A stretch of 42,034 bases of DNA, taken from assembly GCA_000934455.1 (NCBI GenBank), contig KN882736.1:137835-179868 (forward strand). The letters run 5' to 3'. The notes under the pieces are model-generated. The model worked only from the letters and a program-made list of their open reading frames with translations, was not told the origin of the DNA and made no database searches. Below, piece by piece: positions 32,501 to 42,034 of the stretch (its first letter is position 1; each line of letters begins with the position of its first letter). The position numbers were made by a program, and so were the translations under genes. This DNA is from Apostichopus parvimensis. Its lineage: Eukaryota > Echinodermata > Holothuroidea > Aspidochirotida > Stichopodidae.

Positions 32501-35500
32501 GACTTTTGTGGGTGCTTCCGTCCTTCCTGCGTACGAGTGGTCCGCGTGACTGACGTCAAACCCCGGTGACGTTACCTTCTCTTCCTTGCTGGAATGACTG
32601 GACTCACGGCGGCTTGACCTTCTAGTCGATCGCTCCCCCGCCTCCCCCTCCTCCCCGACTCCATTTTTCATAGAGTCTTTGCTCGACTCACTAGTCCTCA
32701 CTGGGAGTTTTCTGTTAAGATTTGTTTTCACCATTGCACTGTTTGAATCTCCATCTTCCTCTGCTGAATGTTCCGTAGATTTCCCGACCCCCCCTCCAGA
32801 TGATTTCTCATCCCCCGTTTCGGTCTTATTTCCTGCATCTATCGTATTGTCTGTGGGGTCTTTCTCTGTCCCAGGGATGGCCTCCAACACTTCTCCACTC
32901 CCTGATGGATCGTCGCTGCTCCCATCTGGGATTTCGTCTGGTAAAACTTCTCCCAGGTATTCCTCGTCCTCATCTTGTTCGACATCGACGATGTTAAACT
33001 GTGACGTCTCGTTCGTCTCAAATCCTTCGGAGAGTGTTTTCGGTTTCGATGGTTTTGCTTGTAACGCTACTCCGATCTTTCGGAGTTGCTCTGGCGTCAG
33101 GACCGAAATCTGGTCGTTAAGGATGTAGGTCACCTGATTCTGTCAAAAACATGAAAGGAATAGAAAAAAAGTCAAACTTAATAAATTTTCTCATTCTTTT
33201 GATAACAGACACAACAATAAAAAATTCATGAGTATATTAATCTGAAAGTACCAGGGGAAAAATAAGGGGGTGGGGGTTGGGAGGGAATGGAAACAAAAAA
33301 TTATTAACTGGGTTGAAAATGATAACTTACTATGTCCAATTTACATCATACTTCATTTCGGTTTTTATGCCATGAGGGAATATACAGGTCTACAGGGGAA
33401 TAATTCATTCATCTGATGTCACGGATAGCATAAATTCTGTACAGATAAGGACTAATCCGTGTACCAAAAGCTACGATGCGTAGCAATTTTCTTATTTTCA
33501 AGATCTACGGTGCTGGCTTCTTGCACTGAGATTTGATGGAAAACTGACCAGACGGTCTGGATAATTTGTTTTTACCAAACACAAAGTTTTATGAGCGAGT
33601 AATAGTGGTTACATTAATTCAGTTCTTGACATTTTGTTCCTACAACACTTTCCATAGTACAGTAGGTATTAATCACATGAAAATACAACTTTTTAATAAA
33701 TTTTACTTTTTAAATTTTAAATTTATCTAGCATAGACTTTATTACAAGAGGCTATAGATACAAATGGACAGATTGCTGCATAAAGACAGCTCTGCAGAAG
33801 CTTTTGTACACAAATCCTATGTGTGTTACATAAGCATTTTAAGATTAAAAACAACAATATTTTGAACAAAGTTAAACCAGAAAAAGGCGATTAAATTTGA
33901 ACAATAAATGTGTGCAAACGATAAACAGCATAATGTGGTTCTATACACAAAATCAGCGAAGCGATACGTCCCACATAATGCTGGACGACGTTATCCTAGT
34001 TTTACGTGCTGTACTATGTATGAACTCACCATAAAAGGTTGCAGATATTAATATTCTATAAGTTACCTCGATTGAAGTTCTCGTTGAGTACAACTACTGT
34101 GCCTAGCTTTAAATTTTCTTGAAAGAATGACGAACAAGTGAACCTCATCAGAGATGCCAGTCTACATCACAGGAACGTAACAAATATCACGGCTATTCGG
34201 TCTTTCTTGCCAACAGACAGACTCTCGCTTAAGTTTGAAAACTGTTTGTAAATCCCTCCAATACCTTTATTATGACAAGGCTTTATTTCCTTGTGTTGTT
34301 TCTTATTATTTATTTCCTTCTTTTGCTATATATCAATATCAATGGAAAGCCAGTCAAGAAACTAAGTAAATAAACATGCTGTTCTTGTCTGACGAGATAA
34401 ATTAAGCTTTAAAGGGGAGCAATGCTGCCTGCTTGACTCTTCATATACTTTTGGCATACATATTTACGCCAACATGATGACCTTTATCATGTCAATCCTT
34501 TACAACTTCATTGAATAAAAATAAATTCAAGTTCCCCGCCCTTATCCGGTTGCATGTCGCCATATTGGAGGAGAGGAAGGCAGAAAAATCAGCTATCTAC
34601 GATTTCATACATGCACCTTAGAGAGTTCCTAAAAATGCGTTGCCAACTTAAATAACATTTACACAATTAATTTTTATCCAACTAGTGTGACTTTGGAATA
34701 TTTATAAAAAATGTTAAATACCTTCAAAATTCAAGTAAATGTAAAATATTTATCCAATTTTGAATGATAGATGCATACGTACGCTAAATGTCGTTTATAC
34801 ATTAACTTTACGTAAATCGGTATTTGGCAAGCTGACTGTCAACACAGACGCACAGTGAATGTCCATTGTTTTCATCTTCAGTCTGGTCTATGGCTCAATC
34901 ACTTTCCTCTGAAAATTACAATTGTTTTGTCACACCTTATGTCTGGGTTATGGAGTAAGTTCTACGCAATAGTTGTCTGGGTTATTGTGTGCCTAAGTCA
35001 TGTTGAATTGCTCGATGAAGGTTACTTTTTATCAACAAATTGATGCTCAGTCTACAGTATGTCGAGCAGTGTTACTATTACTAAGTTATATAGTAACTAC
35101 TTGATACTGGTACTACGGTTGTGATGGACATTGAACGATACACTATTTAGGCATAGGCTACAACTAGTCTGTATACATAACTCAAAATCAAACTTATTGG
35201 TCCGCAAGATGGCTCCATGATGACTTAAGATATTATTTTTTAGATTTCTGGATAAAATGCCTAATTCAACCGTTGTAATAATTTGAAAATCTGTTATAGT
35301 TTAGTAGTTTCAGCATATACCGTACATGAGCGTTGTTTTGTGTGCAGAGGAACTACCTTTGAAATCTACAGTGCATGGGTGGGATTTCATAAAATAAACT
35401 CCCTAGATATGGAGTTTTAATACTAATAAATGGTATCCTCGTGATTTTAGATATAGATTGGAATTTTGGGCAATGCTTTAAGGGCTCAACAACTGTTTCC

Positions 35501-38500
35501 CTTTAAATTATTAAAATGACAACTTTTACTCTGAAGCAACACTCTTCTACAGCTGTCTCACTGAAAACACATGGTTTTGTTTTGTTTTCACTTCTGACAA
35601 ACTCTGTCACAGATATGATCTTGCAGAAAGGCACCATAGCTAGAAATAAGAAATGAGTGTCCCATTTGTGGGGTGGGAGATGGAGGAGGGGGGTTAAGGG
35701 TAGGGTGTGACTACTGATTTTAGTCGCCTGATCACAGTACTATACATGCATAGCATGAACAATCCTCACATTGAGTATATACACACATTCCATTTAAGTC
35801 ACATCCATTTTTTCTTGGTGTTTCTCGGGCAACTAACCTTCCCCCCCCCCCACTCACATGATACTAAATTGTTCAAACATGAAAGTGTGCACAGAGAGAA
35901 TACGAATAGAGAAGAGCCAATTACACCAAATGCCTTAACCCACCTTTTGTTTCCTTTTCTAATTTACAAGACGCTGAAAAAATTGTATGAAAGTATCAGA
36001 AACAATAACAAACTTATATGTGTACACAAGGACAAGCTACACTTCAGGAATCAGGATGTGTAACCCAAAACTCTCCTCTTTTCACTTTTAGACTGAGATG
36101 TATTCATACTGACTGTACTGTATATAACATATAAGAGCTCTACAGATACTTATATTAATAGTCCTGAACTCACACACACACTCTTATTACATACTTTCTC
36201 TATCTCTCAGTGTATTTACACGATTGCATTGTCAACAGCTACTTCTATTCTATAGAGACCCCAGACTGAAACAATGCATGAAAGCATCGGGTGGCTTTTA
36301 ACAAATTCTCACCAGATCTGCGTCGTCATCAATTTGGGACACGAATATTCATGATCCCATTCTCTCAAGACAAAATTGGGTGTTTGATCTGGCAAACAAA
36401 GCTAGAGAGTTTTAATTTTTCTAAAACCATACTAAAGATTAAATTTGCAGCGTTCTGAATTTAAAAGTCATTTTTGTTTTTTATTTCTGTTCTTGAAATT
36501 ATTTAAATTAGTATTCACATCTTTGGAGAAAAACTTGCATCTATTGCGACCATTATCATGAACACAATCCTGATGAAAGAAAACCATGGTTAAAAATGCA
36601 GTTACTTTGGTGACTATGTTATAACGCTTGATTCTTGTAATGTTGACTCATGTAATGTTGATTTATGTAATGTTGATTCTTGCACTAAGGTTCTATTCAA
36701 CTAACCATATGTTGAGTTTGAATTAGTAAGGGTCTATTGATGGAACAAGTAAAGGCCACAGAAGATAAGGGAGCTACAACGGTGTTGGAAAACAACTTTA
36801 CTATTTCAAGAGAAAAGTGAGGATAAACAGTTAATTGGATTGGAATGGGGAAACAATTTTTTACTATTTCCACTCGTGTCTCTGACAGGTGTTTTAAATA
36901 CAGAAATACATAAGAAAAGCGCAACGGATGATACTTAATCATGTAATAACACTGATTATCATCAACATCCCCTCCCCTTCCCCCCATCCCCAAAAAGGGG
37001 AAAAGATTTTATGATTCCTCATCAAGTATTATATGAGAACTTTAGAGGTAACATACTGTAGCACACAATATTTTCACGGTTTGACGTTTGACTGTGATGG
37101 TCACTCATATGTGGAGCATGTCAAGATCCTGCATGTTTTGCTTTTTATGTCATGTATCATATTTAAAAGTTTTTTTTTCCCCCCAACTTGGTCTTCTGTC
37201 TACCTCAATTGACCTTTGACCTCCATTTGCCCTTAATGTGTTATTGGATTTGCTAAGGTGGATCAACACAATATATGAAGCAGGCCTGGAAGCTTTACTT
37301 TTGGTGTTATCATGTTTACAAGCTTTTCATGCTTTTGATCAATGTTGACCTCAACCGACCTTAGACCTTCCAAAACCAAACAAAAACCAATCAAAATTCC
37401 TAAGGTGGACTCTACTTTCCCAGTATGAAGTACACAAACAAATACATGATGTCAAAATTGCACAGATTCACTTTGCCATCAGCAAGAAATAAAATACTGG
37501 ATTTAAGATTTGGTGGGTTTAGAAATGTGTATGTTAAAGCACCACATAACAAATGTGACTGGCTTTTGAAGTCAGTGACTACTTTACTAACTGGACCATT
37601 AAATTTGAAACTACCGACTGAAAGCAGGAACATAATCCAGCATATATATATGACTTGGTATAAATTATAGCCTCATTCCTACTCTTTCAGTGTCCATCCT
37701 TCTATGTGTGTATCATTTATGAAGCTGTATGCTACTGATCACTGAATTTTGCAGCAACACTGGAGAGTAAGGACAATGACTAGGATTTGCATCAAAGCGA
37801 GATAGTGGTACTAAATATTACCAGTGTAGTGAGTTAGGTACATAGGAAAGTGCCATTACAAAGTGAAGATAGAAAAAGGGAGCACTGTTATAAAAAAAAC
37901 ACTGTTATAATAAAAACTGTATGTGGAAGTCTGAAAAATAGTGTTTAAAGCAGCGTTTTGCGTCCTTTTCTATGATTTTTCTCAACCTCACTGACTCCAC
38001 TATGCCAAAACGACATACATAACTAGCTTATATATTTCAATTTTACTTCAAATGGTGGCATAAAAGTCGAAAAATGTGCAACTTTCAACTTTGTTTTTTT
38101 CCTCATGATATTTTCCATTGGGATCCCAATAAACCTTGCCCATAATATGAATATTTAAACACTACGAACATCATTGACCAATACGTAATATAACACCATG
38201 CTTGATTTGTGTACAGTCTATATGGCAGTTGTACCAGGGAGTTGCATAACAACTCCCTGGTTGTACCAATGCAAAGTCTTGAATCTATTTTTAGCAACGG
38301 CTCATAACTAAACCTGCATCTCTGATTGGTTGAATTCAAACTAGTGGGTTTGGGGGAACTGTATGCAATTAATTTTGTATGTGGAATTTGTCGTAGACAC
38401 TCTTCTCATTATCTGCAAATATCCTTAATTACTCGCCAATTAATGTTGTTGGCAGGGAAAAACTTGGCTAATATCTTAGTTTGCTGTTTTGTGATTGATA

Positions 38501-39175
38501 TATGTAAAAAACTCGATGGACATGTCAAAAAAGTAGAAAACGGCGACCAAATGCAAAATGCTGCTTTAACTTTAGTTTGCCAACATCACGCAAGGATTGA
38601 TTAAATAAAATGCCATTGATGAGGTGAGTCAATTGCATTTACTCTCTGTGGGACACAGTTCTTATACTTGGATAAAGTGGTAAACCAACTTGTCTTATCA
38701 GAAATAATCCAACCATTGTAACTAGATCTCTTTCAAAAAAATTGTATCCATTTTTATGTGAATGCCAAATGCTTTAATTTCATATAATGTCAAAAGACAA
38801 AAACATTTGTACCAAAATGCTAGCAAGTTGTCTGTTTGTTTTACACAGTGTGTGCAGAAGTAGGAATCCACAAACTTCTTTATCTCTTCCCTACCAACTA
38901 TCCAACCATCTCCATCCCCCCCCCCCAATCCCAAACCAGAAAAGAAAAAGATAATCCTGGCATATAACCATTTTAACCAAAATTATCCCTTTTTTGGCTT
39001 CATTCTTTATTGATTTTTGCAATGTAAGACAAACCTCTACTTCTGAACCTGCTTCTCTATCTCCTACAGATGCCGTCAGATTCCATGTTGGGAATTCAGA
39101 GTCCAATCTTTGTACCACCACATTGGCAGACTGACTGATTACAGGGTTGGACGGTCCAGCTTTGTCATCTTCCAT
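19431..39175 (-). CDS. DIDO1: DIDO1/PHF3-family chromatin reader, whole coding span, sixteen coding exons
   Basis: Exons, 5' to 3' on the - strand: 39175-39035, 33139-32158, 31791-31650, 31217-31096, 30872-30556, 29734-29672, 28899-28732, 28113-27924, 27383-27104, 26546-26387, 25559-25443, 24719-24606, 24077-23665, 23033-22877, 21858-21570 and 20599-19431. All phases agree, giving 4824 coding bases and 1607 residues. Domains in order: acidic and Ser/Arg/Lys-rich N-terminus; PHD finger (about 413-461); short Cys motif (597-617); TFIIS central domain (787-894); the motif HLFDLNCKICTG (977-988); SPOC (about 1092-1218); a tail with polyproline. In this family the PHD binds H3K4me3 and the SPOC of PHF3 binds phosphorylated Pol II C-terminal domain. 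The canonical PHD and the YCSNRC motif favour DIDO1 over PHF3. Upstream non-coding exons are not located. Confidence 0.92.
20600..21569 (-). repeat. DIDO1-like intron with degenerate hexamer array (about 21090-21335)
   Basis: The array consists of drifting units of TACGGG, TACGAG and GAGTACGG on the + strand, with TATGAG variants. The hexamer spacing keeps all three - strand frames open, producing false open frames rich in Tyr, Ser and Pro. Confidence 0.75.
21570..21858 (-). CDS. DIDO1: DIDO1-like coding exon 15 (most of SPOC)
   Basis: The acceptor atctttgacag ends at 21859 and the donor CCCAG|GTAAGA starts at 21569. Phase is 0 in and 1 out. It has LEIRGRIPFHTVWDYFNKLK, VLRFHVAHEED, YFSSRERIGVVGGF and KDFYILPLPSH, all SPOC hallmarks. 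Basic residues such as the Arg of SSRER lie where PHF3 and SHARP SPOC bind phosphoserine. Confidence 0.95.
21895..21933. repeat. Nested palindrome, probably part of a dispersed repeat
   Basis: GATCCTAGCAGGATC (21907-21921) is a 6-bp stem with a 3-base loop, enclosed by GCCT at 21895 and AGGC at 21930. On the - strand the dyad is followed by GAAACGTC. It lies in a DIDO1-like intron. Confidence 0.5.
22877..23033 (-). CDS. DIDO1: DIDO1-like coding exon 14 (start of SPOC)
   Basis: The acceptor ccttcttcag ends at 23034 and the donor AATGAG|GTTAGT starts at 22876. Phase is 2 in and 0 out. A TPPGTPPQTPPTH stretch precedes SFWKGFLNMQEVAKFVAAAY and HVSGPIDILNE, the first strands and helix of SPOC. 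Confidence 0.94.
23491..23651. repeat. 41-bp tandem array, nearly four units
   Basis: Units start at 23491, 23532, 23573 and 23614. Each has CATATGG and the dyad CCCCTGAACCAGGGG. The array ends 13 bases short of the exon 13 edge, so in the transcript it starts about 14 bases after the 5' splice site. Confidence 0.95.
23665..24077 (-). CDS. DIDO1: DIDO1-like coding exon 13
   Basis: The acceptor tctcacgcag ends at 24078 and the donor GCCAG|GTGAGT starts at 23664. Phase is 0 in and 2 out; residues 933-1069. It contains HRSHLFDLNCKICTG, a strongly conserved motif of DIDO1/PHF3 proteins between the TFIIS and SPOC domains. A predicted charged coiled coil (KAEELERQEEEEERK) and a Lys-rich stretch follow. 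A 41-bp repeat array begins 13 bases past the donor. Confidence 0.92.
24175..24576. repeat. About 155-bp tandem repeat, 2.6 units
   Basis: Units begin TTRATAACATRAATAAC at 24175, 24334 and 24489. They share GTAGGCTAGGC, GCTATGATAAATGTGTGGT and GTCAAATGGTTTTGTTCAG. Copies 2 and 3 are closest. The last copy stops about 30 bases before the exon 12 edge. Confidence 0.85.
24606..24719 (-). CDS. DIDO1: DIDO1-like coding exon 12
   Basis: The acceptor accgtgcag ends at 24720 and the donor TACAG|GTAACA starts at 24605. Phase is 0; 38 residues. KKTHKGEIEVTEADDLSSL continues the post-TFIIS linker with the conserved THKGEIE motif. Confidence 0.9.
25443..25559 (-). CDS. DIDO1: DIDO1-like coding exon 11 (end of TFIIS central domain)
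   Basis: The acceptor ctctgacag ends at 25560 and the donor GTACGT starts at 25442. Phase is 0. GLFRRVVQQKIDPAKLVQMS and ELAQWREREAK match the last helices of the domain. Confidence 0.95.
26387..26546 (-). CDS. DIDO1: DIDO1-like coding exon 10 (TFIIS central domain)
   Basis: The acceptor ttttgtag ends at 26547 and the donor AATAAG|GTAAAT starts at 26386. Phase is 2 in and 0 out. IIEEALFKLHKDTGMKYKAK and YRTLIFNLRDNKNK are the diagnostic core of the domain, which contacts Pol II in TFIIS. Confidence 0.95.
26660..27010. repeat. Irregular C/A-rich minisatellite with G-quadruplex motif on the - strand
   Basis: Degenerate ACAGAACCCC and CACCACCTTCAA units on the + strand. At 26911-26929 the + strand is four CCCC blocks separated by single A, so the transcript carries four GGGG blocks separated by U. 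It lies in the intron splitting the TFIIS central domain. Confidence 0.75.
27104..27383 (-). CDS. DIDO1: DIDO1-like coding exon 9 (start of TFIIS central domain)
   Basis: The acceptor cccatcag ends at 27384 and the donor AGCAG|GTGAAG starts at 27103. Phase is 1 in and 2 out. A basic/acidic linker with repeated RRESKD-like blocks leads into VRQNVKKSLSDALCSR, the first helix of the TFIIS central domain. Confidence 0.9.
27924..28113 (-). CDS. DIDO1: DIDO1-like coding exon 8
   Basis: The acceptor caacacacag ends at 28114 and the donor ACCT|GTAAGT starts at 27923. Phase is 0 in and 1 out. It contains RLRTGLAAPTPEDLPSWLER and HPTYEVL, a conserved family motif upstream of the TFIIS-like domain. Confidence 0.9.
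28732..28899 (-). CDS. DIDO1: DIDO1-like coding exon 7 (small Cys motif)
   Basis: The acceptor tttcctgcag ends at 28900 and the donor GTAAGT starts at 28731. Phase is 0; residues 590-645. LCIMTGC then VYCSNRCILRHAVES gives a C-x4-C-x10-C-x3-C pattern, probably a small zinc-binding motif, which I recall from DIDO1 proteins. Confidence 0.9.
29283..29655. repeat. TGAA/TGAC minisatellite
   Basis: An interrupted tetranucleotide array of TGAA, TGAC, GGAA and AACAG units with higher-order blocks such as GAATGACAGAATGAATGAATG. It sits within one intron and begins 17 bases past the donor of the 63-bp exon. It yields false Ser/His/Phe-rich open frames on the - strand. Confidence 0.9.
29672..29734 (-). 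CDS. DIDO1: DIDO1-like coding exon 6 (63 bp)
   Basis: The acceptor tttacag ends at 29735 and the donor AAAG|GTAAAC starts at 29671. It encodes 21 residues, ETTDSKKRDSSDLVKKKKFTK, in phase 0 on both sides, so it can be skipped without a frameshift. The TGAA minisatellite begins just past its donor. Confidence 0.75.
30556..30872 (-). CDS. DIDO1: DIDO1-like coding exon 5 (Lys/Glu-rich linker)
   Basis: The acceptor caattttcag ends at 30873 and the donor GTTTGA starts at 30555. Phase is 1 in and 0 out; residues 463-568. It is extremely charged, with many KKK/KRE motifs, a SSSSRR cluster and KGKDVKP near the end. This is a disordered, likely nuclear-localising linker after the PHD. It is supported by phase and open frame, not by conservation. 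Confidence 0.85.
31096..31217 (-). CDS. DIDO1: DIDO1-like coding exon 4 (rest of PHD finger)
   Basis: The acceptor tcctccgcag ends at 31218 and the donor GTATGG starts at 31095. It reads RFMICCDKCEDWFHGSCV, then LEWFCPNCK. Ligands C427, C430, H435, C438, C458 and C461 complete a C4HC3 finger. M425 and W433 fit the aromatic cage that holds trimethyl-lysine 4 of histone H3 in DIDO1 and related PHDs. Confidence 0.95.
31650..31791 (-). CDS. DIDO1: DIDO1-like coding exon 3 (start of PHD finger)
   Basis: The acceptor gaatctag ends at 31792 and the donor GTAAGG starts at 31649. Phase is 1 in and 2 out. An acidic run (EDEASQEEGGDEDTNE) leads into ERLWCICKKPHDSR, the first zinc ligand pair of the PHD (C413, C415). 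Confidence 0.93.
32158..33139 (-). CDS. DIDO1: DIDO1-like coding exon 2 (large, disordered, charged)
   Basis: The acceptor tttttgacag ends at 33140 and the donor GTGCGT starts at 32157. Phase is 0 in and 1 out; residues 48-374. It opens with TYILNDQISVLTPEQLRKIG, probably helical, followed by acidic EQDEDEEYLGE. A long Ser/Lys/Arg/Glu stretch follows, ending with basic RRPKRNSARNFKIE. Most is predicted disordered and may carry nuclear localisation signals. The long open frame of 982 bases supports coding. Confidence 0.85.
33140..39034 (-). other. Long DIDO1-like intron 1
   Basis: Nearly 6 kb with no recognisable exon on either strand. A promoter-like patch lies near 34535-34570. A 15-bp tandem repeat, ATTCTTGTAATGTTG, occurs 3.5 times at 36631-36682. 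The rest looks like ordinary AT-rich intron. Confidence 0.6.
34535..34570 (-). promoter_or_regulatory. Possible alternative promoter patch (GC box plus YY1-like site)
   Basis: On the - strand CAATATGGCGACATG matches the YY1 core ATGGCG, followed by AAGGGCGGGGA, a GC box, in an otherwise AT-rich intron. Orientation fits transcription of the DIDO1-like gene. No first exon can be shown. Confidence 0.3.
39035..39175 (-). CDS. DIDO1: DIDO1-like coding exon 1
   Basis: ATG is at 39175-39173, directly after an acceptor ending tgtccaag, and the donor GTTTGT starts at 39034. It gives 47 residues, MEDDKAGPSNPVISQ to EAGSEVE, in phase 0. An in-frame ATG nine bases upstream (MSK) would lie in the acceptor. 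Little sequence is conserved, so this start rests on splice logic and phase alone. Confidence 0.6.
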
Positions 39176-40880
39176 CTTGGACATAAAAAGAGAAAACAAG
39201 GGTTGAAATATCAAAACAAAATTGGATAAAAAAATGACGATTACAGGGCGACTTGTTTCATGCATAAGAAGTTACATTTCTGCCAAACTTGCTGACTTGT
39301 GTCTATTTCTTATTATGATTATTTGGGGTTTTTTTGTAAGGAATCTCAAAAATAGAAACACTGTTAGTTTTGCAATAAGACATTAGAAACTTTCCAGCTA
39401 AGTTTTATATTTGAGATGTCAAGCAATCACACCTTGGGTATGAAAGCAGGTTTTAGTACTGTTTGAATACTAAACAAATGGATTATGTTAGTTTATGAAT
39501 ATGTTCTGACAAGTTATGGTAACGAAGGTGATTGCATATGTGGGGAGGATGGAGGGGGAGGGTGAGGGAGGATACTATAAAGAAAAAGGATTTTTTTTAA
39601 CTTCAACAATTTCCTAGCACTGGATTAAAGAAATACATAACAAAACTATGCATCTACAGTCTAAAAAAATTACTAATAGCAAACTTCGAAAATTTTTAGG
39701 AGACCATTATAAAATAGACTGCATTTTCAGCCAACCACGAAAATCTCATACACTAGGTTTTTGGCAGTGCTCATTCTCAGTTCATCAAATTGGCACCACC
39801 ACCGAAGAAGTTCAAAGTTGTAAATGTTAATAGCTATGTGAAAGTTGGAGCTGAACAAATTTGGAGCCCAACAAATTTAGGGCCTATCACTGATTACATA
39901 TGGGCATAAGCTTGTTTATGTTATTAAAATCATTCCAAGCTGACTTTACCAATGAATTGTAAACAAGTCAAAAGCTTAGCTTAGATAATGTGGCCTCAGT
40001 TAAATCAGGGTAATATTCGAAAGCAATATTCGAAAGGTCTAATTACTAAATTACAACTAATGCACACTAACATTAAACAATATCATTAGTTTGGCCTAGC
40101 TATACTGTACAGGCCTTGTTCGGACAGTAACTTTACACCCTGGCAACACAAGTTACCTTGAACATTATTATTGTTAAATAGGCATTGTGTGAAACATTTT
40201 GCAGCATTATAACAAAAATGACAGGTCCTAGGTTTCTTAATTCTCACTTGGCTTAAGTTAGATCGTTGATGTAACTCTGCGGTAGTGATAGTATTTCGTA
40301 TGTGGGCAGACTCGGTACCAAAACAAACACATGTGACATGAGTAACAGAGGACAGACGACAGACAGACAACTCAACTGGGTGCAAAATGGATAGGCCAAC
40401 CTCGAGGTAATGGAATCGTTACCGTTTGTACGTTAGGCTAACTTTACCTTAACAACTTGTGATCGAAGTTACTACTAATTATTGGAGCAAGTAGCTCCCA
40501 ATGCATGAAAAAATGCGTAATGAATTACCTCTGTGGATCCGTACTAGATCTTGCAACACTATGGAGCAAACATGAGTTCGATCAGTTGAAACGGATGCAC
40601 ATCAGTTGCTAAATTGAGGAGTCCCACTTTCCTCGTTTAGACATTAACAGCAGTACAGTAGCTAGCTAGCTGGCCTAGCCCGTGATTAAAGTTAGCGTGC
40701 GGTGTGCAAAAACGAGTCGGTGTTGATTTTCTAACCTTCAAGGTAAATAACGCAAAACCATGTGTTTTGGTTTTCCATGGGCTGTGTCTGGGACCACTCT
40801 GCTGAGAAAAATGTTTCTTTGCATTAGTTAATCCGAAGCACCAGTCTAGGATGGTATTTATCAGTGACGTGCACAGGATT
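39176..40880 (-). other. Presumed 5' flank and 5' UTR of the DIDO1-like gene
   Basis: Coding exon 1 begins at an acceptor, so a non-coding exon must lie here or further up. No clear donor, CpG-rich core or promoter motif was identified. Confidence 0.4.
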
Positions 40881-40969
40881 TCACAGATGGCGGATGGGGA
40901 AGGGTCGATGAGGGGGAGGAGGAGGGATCCCACATTTTCCCCCGAATGGGTCTGAACTTCCGTGAAATG

Positions 40970-41700
40970 GCCAAAGGCGTATGAAGGATTTTACAAAGGA
41001 GGGGTTACTACAAGAGGAGCAGTGCAATCTATGTTCCTGCAAAGGGGTTAGAAGTTCTCCCGGAACATTCTGAGGCGTATTTAAATTATAGTTTAGGTCT
41101 ACATATGTATCTCTATACACAAGGTAGTGCTAATAAATAACAGCAAACTCCAAAATTTTCCCTACCGCTGAATTTTGGTAGAGACCTGAATCTTTATGTA
41201 ACAGGCCAAATGCAAATGAAGTATTTTCGAAAGGAGTGGTGATGCCGTGGTGTCTTTGAAGCCGACTCAGCCCATGAATGGAGGGGAGGGTAGGGGGAGG
41301 CTGCTGTGGGGTCTTCCCCCATAAAATGATTTTAGAAGTCAAATCTTGCATTCATTCTGAGGCATATTTTTAGACCATAAGTAAGGTTAGTGTAAGCAGC
41401 TCTAAACGGAACGTTGTGGTAATAAACAATAAATACTAAAATAATAAGGACTGGGGCGTAAACCTATTTATGGAAGTGGGCAGAGACGACTGAAGGATTG
41501 CATATTTTAGTTGGGGGAGGGGGCTGTCCTGCGTTCGTTTAAGCCATCTCCTATATGGAGCGTGGGATGTGGGGATCTTCCCCCAGGGAAAATTAGAATT
41601 GGCACATATCCGATCTGTGGCATTTTATAATATAAATTAGGTCTGTAGAAGTAGCCCCACACGCAAGCAAGGTATTGCTAATAAATACTTTGTGTGACTG
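40970..41700. repeat. Degenerate repeat of about 250 bp, three copies
   Basis: Three stretches share the order: AATGAAGGATTTT-like near 40979, 41215 and 41488; a G-rich tract; TTCTGAGGCATATTT-like; TAGGTCT-like; and GGTANTGCTAATAAATA-like at the end (near 41120, 41415 and 41670). Identity is low, so this is an old family. Beyond 41700 nothing is recognised. Confidence 0.5.
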
Positions 41701-42034
41701 TATGGGGCGGAGGGGGATGACACCCATAGTAGTGGTCCAATTCTTCCCGGCTGAATGCAAAAATTTCTTCTCCTCGACCCTTTTATACAAACTATTGCCC
41801 AGCCTCAGGAAATGGAAACTTCTTTTTTCTCAGCTTAGTTTTCCTCCTTGGAGGGTGGTATTGCCAGGTCTGGGGCAATCTCCCAGTATTGTAAGCTTCC
41901 CTTGTCGCAGTTTTTAATAGAACTTCCATTCTGTAAATATTTGCTTGTCTTCTTAACCCATACCGTTGTAATAAATTAAATTACTAGTCTGTTTTCTTAT
42001 CATTAAATTTTCTGCTAACCTGCAAGAGCCGTGC

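Overview
The window is animal nuclear DNA. Two genes are split into many short exons with GT-AG introns, the background is AT-rich, and simple and tandem repeats are abundant. The protein sequences and an intron background rich in the palindrome TAGGCCTA suggest a marine deuterostome, probably an echinoderm. That placement is inference; no species call is possible from sequence alone.

Layout. Positions 1-2300 are intergenic, with an inverted-repeat element at about 718-1130. RAD21, the cohesin kleisin, lies on the + strand. Its coding exons run from 4336 to 10143, and a possible non-coding first exon ends near 2422. Nine coding exons join in consistent phase, except exon 7 (7712-7970), which sits in a stretch almost stripped of adenine on the + strand (about 7230-7980). 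Homology there is still visible residue by residue, but most A-containing codons are altered. Positions 10144-19430 lie between two gene tails. They hold the presumed 3' UTRs, a 50-N assembly gap (14769-14818), a duplicated block on either side of the gap, and a TTAA-flanked inverted-repeat transposon present in only one of the two copies.

A DIDO1/PHF3-family gene lies on the - strand, with coding exons from 39175 down to 19431. Sixteen exons join without a phase break into a predicted 1607-residue protein: PHD finger, small Cys motif, TFIIS central domain, SPOC domain and Pro-rich tail. DIDO1 is favoured over PHF3. Its introns carry a TGAA minisatellite, a 41-bp hairpin-forming array beside a 5' splice site, a 155-bp tandem repeat, a G-quadruplex motif and a degenerate hexamer array. 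Positions 39176-42034 should hold its promoter and 5' UTR, plus a degenerate repeat of about 250 bp.

The two genes converge tail to tail. RAD21 closes the cohesin ring and binds the SMC heads and STAG. DIDO1/PHF3 proteins read H3K4me3 or bind RNA polymerase II through PHD, TFIIS-like and SPOC domains. Both are nuclear chromatin proteins; nothing in the window shows that they are co-regulated. The best candidate for something unusual is the adenine-depleted RAD21 exon. A sequencing or consensus artefact is the leading explanation, but an A-targeted process has not been excluded.
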